From: G020354785 sp964580815
Lineage (GTDB): Bacteria > Bacteroidota > Bacteroidia > Bacteroidales > UBA10428
Length of the DNA: 23,147 nucleotides
Direction of reading: 5' to 3'
Assembly (NCBI GenBank): GCA_964580815.1
Contig: CAZOLY010000034.1
Location: forward strand, 1 to 23,147
In this document: in pieces, positions 16,649 through 23,147 of the stretch
How positions within the stretch are numbered: the first letter of the stretch is position 1
Layout: each line of letters starts with the position of its first letter
Notes under the pieces: model-generated
The model's database searches: none
What the model saw: only the letters and a program-made list of their open reading frames with translations
What the model was told of the DNA's origin: nothing
Position numbers and translations under genes: made by a program

Positions 16649-17932
16649 TCATTTCTCAGCTTCAGGCGTGTAAGGCTGAAGCTTTCTTTCGGCAAAAGCA
16701 GGTCTTAGTCTCGCAAACCTCTGCCTCCCGTTAATCATGGGCACCGACACCCAGTCTTCGCCTATCAGGGGTCTGGCATATTCAATAAAATCGTCAGTAA
16801 CATCTATCCGGTTTTTATCAATCCACTTTTCCGGAAATGTTCTTTCAGAAAGGGCTACCTTTTCCAGGGGCACCTTATCATATTTTACATTGTATATAAT
16901 CCCCTTTTCCCTTAATATTGTCGCCATCCACCCATTCTCTCCGGTCATTGCAATCTCAACTGCTTTCTGTCCCACCTTATAGGCTTCATCCAGATCGACT
17001 GTTGACGCATAGATTATTGAATGTCTCTGGTCCGTTCCCATCAACTGCCCCCGGGCTGCACCCCTGGCCTTAATACCTTTATCATTCAGGTAATTAACCA
17101 CTACCTGCTGGACGGAGGACTTGCCTGAACCAAAGGATACATGACCAAAAGCATCCTTGACATTACCAATGTCCCCCACATTAAAACCCTCGCTGATAAC
17201 CACAATGCACCTGCCGTCCCTTGCAACCTGACTGTTAACATTTTCAACAAGATCATCCAGGGTTAACTTTGATTCGGCAAGGTAGATCTGAAGAGGCATT
17301 TCCCTTTTTATATCTGCCAGTCGCGATGCAGCCGGAATAAAACCAATTTTTCTGCCCATAGCCTGGATTACCAGTACAGGGTCGGCCGGACTGGAACCCA
17401 TGTTTTCCTCATTGGCATTTTGTATTATATGAGACCAGTATCTTGCCACGCTTCCGTAGCCGGGAGTGTGGTCAATAAGTCTGAATTCACTGTCACCAAC
17501 GTCATTATCTATGGTTTTGGGGACGCCTACGGCAATAAGTTCAATACCTTCCTTTTTTGCCAGCTCACTTACTGTGAAAGCAGTATGCTGTGAATCATTA
17601 CCCCCTATATAAAAGAAATACCCTATATTATGAGCTTTGAACACTTCCATTATACGTTTAAAATCCCTGGCCTGATGCTCCTTCAGTTTATACCGGCATG
17701 TACCTATGCTGCCGGCAGCAGGGGTCGTTCTGAGTAAAGCAATTTCGTCCTCATCCTGGACTGAAAGATCAAGCAACTCTTCTTTCATCACCCCTTCTAT
17801 GCCGTGCCAGCCCCCGTATATTCTACCGGATTTACCGGGGAATTTTTTGCTCGCATCAATAATACCGCGCAGAGTATTATTTATTACCGGAGAAGGACCT
17901 CCCGACTGTGCAACAATTATATTTTTTATCAT
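16649..17932 (-). CDS. 6-phosphofructokinase, pyrophosphate-dependent type
   Basis: The enzyme phosphorylates fructose 6-phosphate, here probably with pyrophosphate, which makes the step reversible. The N-terminus IIVAQSGGPSPVINNTLRG is the PFK nucleotide/PPi loop. The segment IGGNDSQHT (109-116) has Asp at the position that is Gly in ATP enzymes (GGDG), and PKTIDND (138-144) has the lysine K139 typical of PPi enzymes. MGRKIGF and ISEGF motifs for substrate binding are present. At 427 residues it is longer than the 320-residue bacterial ATP-PFK and fits the PPi group. The position equivalent to the first Asp of GGDD is Asn. It begins 57 bases after the SDR gene, possibly with its own promoter. 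Activity on other sugar phosphates such as sedoheptulose 7-phosphate is also possible. Confidence 0.87.
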   Translation of the reverse strand: MIKNIIVAQSGGPSPVINNTLRGIIDASKKFPGKSGRIYGGWHGIEGVMKEELLDLSVQDEDEIALLRTTPAAGSIGTCRYKLKEHQARDFKRIMEVFKAHNIGYFFYIGGNDSQHTAFTVSELAKKEGIELIAVGVPKTIDNDVGDSEFRLIDHTPGYGSVARYWSHIIQNANEENMGSSPADPVLVIQAMGRKIGFIPAASRLADIKREMPLQIYLAESKLTLDDLVENVNSQVARDGRCIVVISEGFNVGDIGNVKDAFGHVSFGSGKSSVQQVVVNYLNDKGIKARGAARGQLMGTDQRHSIIYASTVDLDEAYKVGQKAVEIAMTGENGWMATILREKGIIYNVKYDKVPLEKVALSERTFPEKWIDKNRIDVTDDFIEYARPLIGEDWVSVPMINGRQRFARLRPAFAERKLQPYTPEAEK

Positions 17933-17955
17933 TTTTACAGTTTTTATCAGTTCTT

Positions 17956-17985
17956 TAAAAGTACCTGCAATTTCAGATACCCAAA
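17956..17985 (-). promoter_or_regulatory. Possible internal promoter ahead of the PFK gene
   Basis: On the minus strand TTTG (17985-17982) is followed after 18 bases by TACTTTTA (17963-17956), a one-mismatch fit to the Bacteroidota TAnnTTTG box. A start near 17950 would give a leader of about 18 bases before the PFK ATG. It would allow glycolytic PFK and the genes after it to be made without induction of lacI. The match is imperfect. Confidence 0.3.
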
Positions 17986-17989
17986 TTCC

Positions 17990-18841
17990 CTATACCCCGC
18001 CAAAAGCGCTGTATCCGCCATCCACAGGTATTATTATGCCTGTCACAAATTTTGACATGTCAGATAACAGGAACTGCACTGTCCCGATAAGCTCTTCTAC
18101 TTCACCATACCTGCCCATAGGTGTATTTGCAATAATCTTCTCTCCCCGGGGAGTCGGATTTCCTGTTTTTTCATCAATTAACAAATACCTGTTCTGGTTT
18201 GTCAGGAAAAAACCCGGAGCTATAGCATTAACACGTATTCCAACTTTTGCTATATGTGCGGCCAGCCATTCGGTGAAATTATTTACTGCAGCCTTCGCAG
18301 CGGAATATGCAGGGACTTTGGTTAATGGCTTAAAAGCAGACATTGATGAAATATTCAATATTACACCTTTGCCATTTTCCAGCATATCTTTTGTAAAAAC
18401 CATAACAGGAAGCAGCGTGCCTTTTAAATTAAGATCAAAAACCCACTGAAATCCATCCATGCTTATTCCATAAAAAGTTTTTCCAAGCTGATCCAGATCT
18501 TCTTTTTCCATTCTTTCAATCTGCGTGGAAGCCCTGGGTGAATTTCCCCCGGCACCGTTTATAAGAAAGTCAATTTTCCCTAGCTCACTGTTTATAGCGC
18601 CCCTGGCGCTTTCTAATGACCCAATATCCAGAACATCTGCAACAAATGCCTTTGACAGAGAACCTGTTTCTTTCTCAACGGCAGCCGCAACTTTTTCAGC
18701 CATTTCTTTATTAATATCCAGGATGGCCGTTCTGACCCCCGCATGACCCAATCCCTTTGCCAGAGTGGAGCAAATTACCCCTGCCCCGCCGGTAATGACG
18801 CATACTTTATTATTCAAATCATCGAAAAAGTTCTTTTTCAT
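17990..18841 (-). CDS. SDR-family oxidoreductase, likely fructuronate reductase (D-mannonate oxidoreductase)
   Basis: This short-chain dehydrogenase probably reduces D-fructuronate to D-mannonate with NAD(P)H. I start it at the ATG at 18841 (MKKNFFDDLNNKVCVITGG), not at an upstream in-frame codon that would overlap lacI; this leaves a 10-base gap after the lacI stop. The product is 283 residues. The cofactor loop is TGGAGVICSTLA (17-28), where the last glycine of the usual TGxxxGxG is Cys, a pattern I associate with this uronate branch of SDRs. NGAGG (95-99), N163-S166, Y179 and K183 form the active site (NISSMS, YSAAK). It is directly after the regulator and opposite uxaC, the enzyme that makes its proposed substrate. 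The assignment rests on context plus the cofactor loop; another keto-sugar reductase is possible. Confidence 0.78.
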   Translation of the reverse strand: MKKNFFDDLNNKVCVITGGAGVICSTLAKGLGHAGVRTAILDINKEMAEKVAAAVEKETGSLSKAFVADVLDIGSLESARGAINSELGKIDFLINGAGGNSPRASTQIERMEKEDLDQLGKTFYGISMDGFQWVFDLNLKGTLLPVMVFTKDMLENGKGVILNISSMSAFKPLTKVPAYSAAKAAVNNFTEWLAAHIAKVGIRVNAIAPGFFLTNQNRYLLIDEKTGNPTPRGEKIIANTPMGRYGEVEELIGTVQFLLSDMSKFVTGIIIPVDGGYSAFGGV

Positions 18842-18851
18842 CTTTATTATT

Positions 18852-19976
18852 TTAATGTTTGATATAAAACCTGTAATTCTCTTTAGTAATAATGTCAATA
18901 GGTAGATGCTGTTCTTTTTTTTCACGCTTGTTGAGAACAACATAATTAAAAAGTGTTATAATACCTCTGTACCCTTGCTCAACAGGCCTCTGACTGATAA
19001 GGAAATCAATAATATTGTTCTCAACATATTCTATATTTTCATCAATCAAATCATATCCTATTAAGGTCAAAGGATGTATTCCATTCTCCTTAATAAACCT
19101 TGCTATCTTGTAAACCTTGGAGTTAGTAACAAATATCCCGCTTATTCCAGACGGTCCCGAAAAAACTTTCCTAAGGGAATTGTCAATGGAATTCTTATCC
19201 ATATCTTTAATATGGTGAACAAAAAAATCGACATTCAGCCCCGGGTTTTCCCTGAAGAACGATTCAAATCCTGTCTGACGGTTAAGGATGTGCTTATGGC
19301 TTTCAAGGGCACTTGATATATTTATTATCAGCAATTTTGAATCCGGTTTAATGCTGTAACTCATCAATCTTGCTGCCAGGTAACCGCTCTGCCTTGAATC
19401 CTGTCCCACGAAACCAAGTTTATTATAATCCTTCAAATTTGAGTTAATAAATATGTAAGGTATTTTTTTATTTCGGCACTTTTCAATAAGGCTGAGTGTT
19501 TCCTCGTAGTATAAAGGCGCAATTAAAACCGCATCAGGCTCATACTGCATCATTATTTCCGCCTGCTGCTGAAAAGAAAACCTGCTAAACTGGTCAAATA
19601 AGAACATCTTACCTGTAATACCATAATGGCTTATTTCATTCAGTGCATTATTTACGCCAAGCAGGGGTTTGCTCCAGAACGAGCTGTCACTGTTTTCTTC
19701 AGGAATTAAAACTGCAAACCTTAATATCTTCCTGGATGCCAATGTGCGGGCCAGAATATCAGGTACGTAATGTGACTCCCTGATTATTCTCATAACTCTT
19801 TTTCGTGTTATGTCAGCTACCTCGCCCCTGTTATGTATAACCCTGTCAATCGTGCCGGCAGAAACACCTGCCATCCTGGCAATGTCTACAATCCTTATTT
19901 TATTTGACTTGCGGTTGATAATCCTGCAGTTTAATATTTCTTTACTAAAATTAATAGTTATTTCGTGTACGTACAC
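18852..19976 (-). CDS. LacI/PurR-family transcriptional regulator of the uronate cluster
   Basis: This is a DNA-binding regulator with a periplasmic-binding-protein-like sensor domain. The LacI helix-turn-helix lies at about residues 27-51 (IRIVDIARMAGVSAGTIDRV), followed by the hinge and a two-lobed sugar-binding domain from about 86 to 374 (FAVLIPEENS ... NIIDFLISQRPVEQGYRG). It ends 10 bases before the SDR and is divergent from uxaC, so it probably senses a uronate or uronate intermediate. The start is odd: the only standard initiation codon between an in-frame stop (19983-19985) and the HTH is a GTG at 19974-19976, which adds about 25 residues before the HTH and lies inside the palindrome. 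A non-standard start closer to the HTH, such as the ATT at 19920-19922, is an alternative. Confidence 0.88.
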   Translation of the reverse strand: MYVHEITINFSKEILNCRIINRKSNKIRIVDIARMAGVSAGTIDRVIHNRGEVADITRKRVMRIIRESHYVPDILARTLASRKILRFAVLIPEENSDSSFWSKPLLGVNNALNEISHYGITGKMFLFDQFSRFSFQQQAEIMMQYEPDAVLIAPLYYEETLSLIEKCRNKKIPYIFINSNLKDYNKLGFVGQDSRQSGYLAARLMSYSIKPDSKLLIINISSALESHKHILNRQTGFESFFRENPGLNVDFFVHHIKDMDKNSIDNSLRKVFSGPSGISGIFVTNSKVYKIARFIKENGIHPLTLIGYDLIDENIEYVENNIIDFLISQRPVEQGYRGIITLFNYVVLNKREKKEQHLPIDIITKENYRFYIKH

Positions 19977-19980
19977 GGAA
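19961..19980. promoter_or_regulatory. Palindromic operator, probable LacI-family binding site
   Basis: CGTGTACGTACACG (19964-19977) is a perfect 14-base palindrome with a central CG, as LacI-family operators typically have. It extends to 20 bases with one mismatched pair. It lies just downstream of the predicted lacI promoter and covers the GTG start codon of lacI, so binding would block lacI transcription and probably the whole eight-gene run. I found no second full copy in the window. Confidence 0.72.
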
Positions 19981-19990
19981 TATTACAGGG

Positions 19991-20022
19991 CAAATGTAAA
20001 AATTATCTTTATTTAAAACAAT
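19991..20022 (-). promoter_or_regulatory. Promoter of lacI and the minus-strand operon
   Basis: On the minus strand ATTG (20022-20019; consensus TTTG) is followed after 20 bases by TACATTTG (19998-19991), an exact match to the Bacteroidota -7 box TAnnTTTG. The start point would fall near 19986, only about 10 bases before the GTG of lacI and directly upstream of the palindrome. Confidence 0.6.
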
Positions 20023-20042
20023 ATTTTTCTGCATTCATTTAT

Positions 20043-20075
20043 TTTGTTACTATTATTAATAAAAATTTATTTTTG
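20043..20075 (+). promoter_or_regulatory. Promoter of uxaC
   Basis: TTTG (20043-20046) is followed after 21 bases by TATTTTTG (20068-20075). Both boxes match the Bacteroidota consensus exactly, with permitted spacing. A start near 20080 gives a leader of about 33 bases before the uxaC ATG. It lies back to back with the lacI promoter. Confidence 0.6.
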
Positions 20076-20113
20076 TAATAATTTAAATATGACAAAATAA
20101 AACCTGTACTGAT

Positions 20114-21523
20114 ATGAAAAAATTTAATGACGAAAATTTCCTGTTGCAAACAAAGACCTCGGAAATATTATACCATGAGCATGCCAAAAAAATGCCGATT
20201 ATCGATTATCACTGCCATCTTAATCCGAAAGATATAGCCCGTGATATTAGGTTTGACAATCTCACGCAGATATGGTTATACGGGGATCATTACAAGTGGA
20301 GGGCAATGAGGACAAACGGGATAGATGAAAAATATTGCACTGGTGATGCAAATGATTATGAAAAGTTTGAAAAATGGGCTGAGACCGTACCCTATACGAT
20401 CAGAAATCCGCTTTACCACTGGACCCACCTGGAGCTTAAAACCGCTTTCGGGATAAACAAAATTCTTAGTCCCCGCACAGCCAGGGAAATTTATGAAGAA
20501 GCATCGGCCATGCTTGGGACTAATGAATTCTCGGCTCGCAATATTATGAGAAAGTATAATGTAAAGCTGGTATGTACAACTGATGATCCTGTGGATTCTC
20601 TTAAGCATCATAAAAATATAAGAAAAGAGGGCTTCGAAATAAAGGTGCTGCCTGCATGGAGGCCCGATAAGTCAATAGCCGTTGAAAATCCGGTTTCATA
20701 TAATGAGTACCTGAATAAATTATCAGAAGTTACAGGTACGGAAATAATACGGCTGACAGATTTATTGTCCGTGCTTGAAAAAAGGCATAAATATTTTCAT
20801 AAGCAGGGATGCCGGCTTTCTGACCATGGTCTTGAAACCATGTATTGTGAAAAATATAATGGCCCTGAAATAAAATCAATATTTAATAAAGTGCGCGGTG
20901 GAAATTCACTTACTACAATGGAAATCGTAAAATTCAAATCATCAATGCTATATGAACTGGGACTGATGGACTTCGAAAAAGGGTGGACCCAGCAATTTCA
21001 TATTGGTGCATTACGAAACAATAATACGAGATTTCTTAACTCAATCGGTCCCGATACAGGCTTTGATTCGATTGGTGACTGGGAAACGGCTATTCCTTTA
21101 TCGAGGTTCCTGGATAAACTTGACAGGAAGAACAAGCTGGCAAAGACCATCCTTTACAATCTTAATCCGGCTGATAATGAACTTATAGTTACTATGGCAG
21201 GTGATTTCCAGGATGGAACATTCCCGGGAAAAATCCAGTTTGGCTCGGGATGGTGGTTCATGGATCAGAAAGACGGGATGGAAAGACAAATGAATGCATT
21301 ATCAAACCTCGGCCTTTTAAGCCGTTTCGTCGGGATGCTGACTGATTCGAGGAGTTTACTGTCCTATGCACGGCATGAATATTTCAGAAGGATACTATGC
21401 AACCTTATAGGGACTGACGTTGAAAACGGATTGATACCTGATGATATGGACCTGCTGGGCCAGATGGTAGAAAACATCTGTTATAACAATGCGAAGAATT
21501 ATTTTCAGTTCGATAGCGAATAG
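20114..21523 (+). CDS. uxaC: Glucuronate isomerase (uronate isomerase)
   Basis: The enzyme isomerises D-glucuronate to D-fructuronate, and galacturonate to tagaturonate, as the first step of hexuronate breakdown in the cytoplasm. At 469 residues it matches the E. coli length. It belongs to the amidohydrolase superfamily: the metal-binding HxH is H33-C-H35 in IIDYHCHL, and WLYGDHYKWRAMRTNGI, CTTDDP, QFHIGALRNNN and GSGWWFMDQ are typical UxaC segments. The ATG follows a well-formed promoter. It is transcribed away from lacI and the SDR that probably takes its product, so one regulator likely controls both directions. No uxuA, kdgK or kdgA genes, which would complete the usual pathway, are present in the window. 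Confidence 0.96.
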   Translation: MKKFNDENFLLQTKTSEILYHEHAKKMPIIDYHCHLNPKDIARDIRFDNLTQIWLYGDHYKWRAMRTNGIDEKYCTGDANDYEKFEKWAETVPYTIRNPLYHWTHLELKTAFGINKILSPRTAREIYEEASAMLGTNEFSARNIMRKYNVKLVCTTDDPVDSLKHHKNIRKEGFEIKVLPAWRPDKSIAVENPVSYNEYLNKLSEVTGTEIIRLTDLLSVLEKRHKYFHKQGCRLSDHGLETMYCEKYNGPEIKSIFNKVRGGNSLTTMEIVKFKSSMLYELGLMDFEKGWTQQFHIGALRNNNTRFLNSIGPDTGFDSIGDWETAIPLSRFLDKLDRKNKLAKTILYNLNPADNELIVTMAGDFQDGTFPGKIQFGSGWWFMDQKDGMERQMNALSNLGLLSRFVGMLTDSRSLLSYARHEYFRRILCNLIGTDVENGLIPDDMDLLGQMVENICYNNAKNYFQFDSE

Positions 21524-21625
21524 AGCTGTAAGGTATCAGGTGTTATCTGTCAGGTATATTGTGATTTGTTGTTAATTTTTGGTGATTAGTTATACATTGT
21601 TCTTTATCCGTTATCTCAATAATAT

Positions 21626-21655
21626 TTTGTATATTTAGTAATAAATCTCTATTTG
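21626..21655 (+). promoter_or_regulatory. Possible promoter for the J-domain gene
   Basis: TTTG (21626-21629) and TCTATTTG (21648-21655, one mismatch to TAnnTTTG) are 18 bases apart and lie about 45 bases before the ATG at 21701. It is weak, and the region is AT-rich. Confidence 0.28.
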
Positions 21656-21700
21656 CATTTTTCAGGCATTGGCAGAATATTATATAGTATATAGTACCAA

Positions 21701-22282
21701 ATGTACAGTGCTTATTGTAAAATACTGGGAGTCAATCCTAATTCGAGCCTCGAAGATGTAAAACATGCATACAGGCAAAAGGCCAAGCTGCTGCATCCCG
21801 ATATCAATCCTTCCCCTGATGCCCACCTGGAATTTATTAAAACAAAGCAGGCCTTTGAGTTTATCCAGAGATACAGGACATGCCAGGCATTGTACCGCAG
21901 GAGGGTAAGTTATTACCGTGAAAGGGCAAGGACAAATCCGTATTACAGAAGCTATTACAGGTATGATAATTTCAGATACAGGGATTTGAGATACGGGACT
22001 GCCAGGGAGAAGGCATACAGAGTACACCACGCAAGAAAGGCAGACATGGACTTTAAAACAACGGTATTCGGCAAAATTATCTTTGTTGTTTTTCATCTTA
22101 TGTTTCTTTTTGTTGGCTTCTATACACTGTTATATCCCTTGGTACATACTATAAAATACGGGATAGACCAGGAAAAGACACTTTTAGAAACAATAATTAT
22201 CATTGCATGTGCAATGGTGTTCGGTTCAGCTATGATTTTTATGATTACAATCTCGGGTTTGAGCCTTAACTCCAAAAATTAA
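21701..22282 (+). CDS. J-domain membrane protein
   Basis: The N-terminal 60 residues are a DnaJ domain with the HPD motif at 32-34 (LLHPDINPS), which stimulates the ATPase of an Hsp70 (DnaK). Residues 58-110 form a strongly Tyr/Arg-rich linker with many YR and RY pairs and no G/F or zinc-finger region, so this is not a general DnaJ. Two hydrophobic segments at about 126-148 and 164-186 should place the protein in the inner membrane. If the J domain faces the cytoplasm, the C-terminus ends in the cytoplasm too. The ATG at 21701 gives a normal J-domain start (MYSAYCKILGVNPNSS). It is a single gene between uxaC and the CBM9-like gene. It probably recruits Hsp70 to a membrane site; the client is unknown. 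Confidence 0.85.
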   Translation: MYSAYCKILGVNPNSSLEDVKHAYRQKAKLLHPDINPSPDAHLEFIKTKQAFEFIQRYRTCQALYRRRVSYYRERARTNPYYRSYYRYDNFRYRDLRYGTAREKAYRVHHARKADMDFKTTVFGKIIFVVFHLMFLFVGFYTLLYPLVHTIKYGIDQEKTLLETIIIIACAMVFGSAMIFMITISGLSLNSKN

Positions 22283-22381
22283 CCCGGTTCAGAATCGGCT
22301 GATCATAAGCTGTAAAGCAGGCTCAGTTTTCTGGCAAAATTATTTAAACTGCGATAATTTAAACTTAAATAATATATAATC

Positions 22382-23147
22382 ATGAAAAGACTATTATTTC
22401 TTATTGCAGCTATATTGGTTATGGCAGGCATTGCAGGTCAGGATGCCACCATCTATAAGTTACCTGAAGGGATATCTCCCGTTATTGACGGTTATACCGA
22501 CAATTTATGGTATATGTATGAAGAATTTAACATCGACAAGCCATTTCAGGCTGAGAAACCCACGCTTGATAAAGCCACCTGGCGTGCAGTATGGAATGAT
22601 GCGGCTTTCTTTATTATTGTAACCGTTGAAGAAGATTATTTTTGTCCGCACTGGTGTGAGCCCCATCAGGCAGACTGGATGTCTGATAAACCTGATGTTT
22701 TCCTGGATGTTAATGAAATTCTGAAAGATGGAGAAGGTCCCGCTGGATATCCGAACGGCCATTATGAATTTGCACCGGCATTTACCGAAGGTGAGGACGA
22801 ATATTATTTTAGCGGGCAGTCACCGCAAGGCCCGGATTATAGCTATGCCTACAAGGTTGATGGATCTGATTATGTTTTTGAGTATGCCCTTATATGGAGC
22901 ACAATAACTGACAGGAATGGAATTGTATATGATCCGGGGGGAGGAAGGCCTGTTGGCTTTGATGTATATGTTATAGATCGCGATGAAAATGAGAGTATCA
23001 GAAAAAGGGCCGTATGGATGATGGACGGGAATGGGATTCAAGATGAAGCCTGGAATACTATGGATGGCTGTGGGGTACTGGCATTTGAAGAGACACAGAT
23101 TACTGATTCTGTTGTATGTGATACAAGCAGAATGGTTTATACGACAT
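22382..23147 (+). CDS. Secreted CBM9-like (family 9 carbohydrate-binding-like) protein, 3' truncated
   Basis: The frame starts with ATG at 22382 and stays open to the last base, giving 255 codons, so the gene continues outside the window. Residues 1-19 are a signal peptide (MKRLLFLIAAILVMAGIAG). The mature part resembles the CBM9-like domain of secreted carbohydrate-active and outer-membrane-linked proteins: SPVIDGYTDNLW near the start, WRAVWNDAAFFIIVTVEED, PDVFLDVNE, YVFEYALIW and GFDVYVIDRDENESIRKRAVW, with many aromatic residues. Later sorting or membrane domains cannot be seen. It follows the J-domain gene by 99 bases. It may bind or recognise a polysaccharide that feeds the uronate pathway, but that is only suggested by closeness. 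Confidence 0.82.
   Translation, partial: MKRLLFLIAAILVMAGIAGQDATIYKLPEGISPVIDGYTDNLWYMYEEFNIDKPFQAEKPTLDKATWRAVWNDAAFFIIVTVEEDYFCPHWCEPHQADWMSDKPDVFLDVNEILKDGEGPAGYPNGHYEFAPAFTEGEDEYYFSGQSPQGPDYSYAYKVDGSDYVFEYALIWSTITDRNGIVYDPGGGRPVGFDVYVIDRDENESIRKRAVWMMDGNGIQDEAWNTMDGCGVLAFEETQITDSVVCDTSRMVYTT

Noticed and set aside
17706..18449. Long plus-strand open frame (247 codons) opposite the PFK and SDR genes
   Set aside because: It is an antisense shadow: both minus-strand genes have clear family motifs, and this frame has biased composition and no recognisable domain.
18842..18943. Longer start for the SDR overlapping lacI
   Set aside because: The extra 34 residues overlap the lacI coding end and precede the usual SDR N-terminus; the ATG at 18841 fits the family and operon spacing better.
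22295..22335. CTGA ... TCAGTTTT after the J-domain gene as a terminator
   Set aside because: The stem is only four bases with a loop of about 20, and the T run is short.

Overview
The window looks like chromosome from a member of the Bacteroidota, probably the Bacteroidales or Marinilabiliales lineage. The supporting signs are a type IX secretion (T9SS) C-terminal sorting domain, a Reg_prop/Y_Y_Y sensor joined to a SpoIIE phosphatase, a fused alpha-beta E1 dehydrogenase, and promoters that match the Bacteroidota TTTG / TAnnTTTG consensus. Codon use and AT-rich spacers look uniform, and I see no insertion sequence, phage, CRISPR, tRNA or rRNA. A run of 10 Ns at 4125-4134 shows that this is a draft, scaffolded assembly. 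Coding density is high, and no gene-free stretch exceeds about 180 bases.

Left part, plus strand (1-10698). The window opens inside a membrane sensor-phosphatase and continues with a secreted beta-propeller protein ending in a T9SS sorting domain and a good intrinsic terminator. Next come a lone two-domain protein of unknown function, a two-gene operon for a branched-chain-type 2-oxoacid dehydrogenase (E2, then fused E1), and a flavodoxin.

Middle part, minus strand (10713-19976). Eight genes run in one direction with gaps of 0-71 bases: a LacI-type regulator, an SDR resembling fructuronate reductase, a PPi-type phosphofructokinase, a HAD phosphatase, a LarA-family nickel racemase/epimerase, a Gfo/Idh/MocA oxidoreductase, PdxB and 6-phosphogluconate dehydrogenase (Gnd). 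The glucuronate isomerase gene uxaC (20114-21523) is divergent from lacI. The 137-base gap holds two back-to-back Bacteroidota-type promoters, and a near-perfect 20-base palindrome sits directly on the lacI start.

The most interesting reading is metabolic. UxaC and the SDR would turn glucuronate into fructuronate and then D-mannonate. The LarA-like enzyme keeps all the nickel-pincer and catalytic residues I can align; if it is a C2 epimerase it would turn mannonate into gluconate. After phosphorylation by a kinase outside the window, Gnd would send this into the pentose phosphate pathway. That would be a nickel-dependent way to use uronates without mannonate dehydratase (UxuA) and KDG. This is inference from gene context, not proven by sequence.

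Right part, plus strand (21701-23147). A small J-domain membrane protein with a Tyr/Arg-rich linker is followed by the start of a secreted CBM9-like protein that runs off the end of the window.
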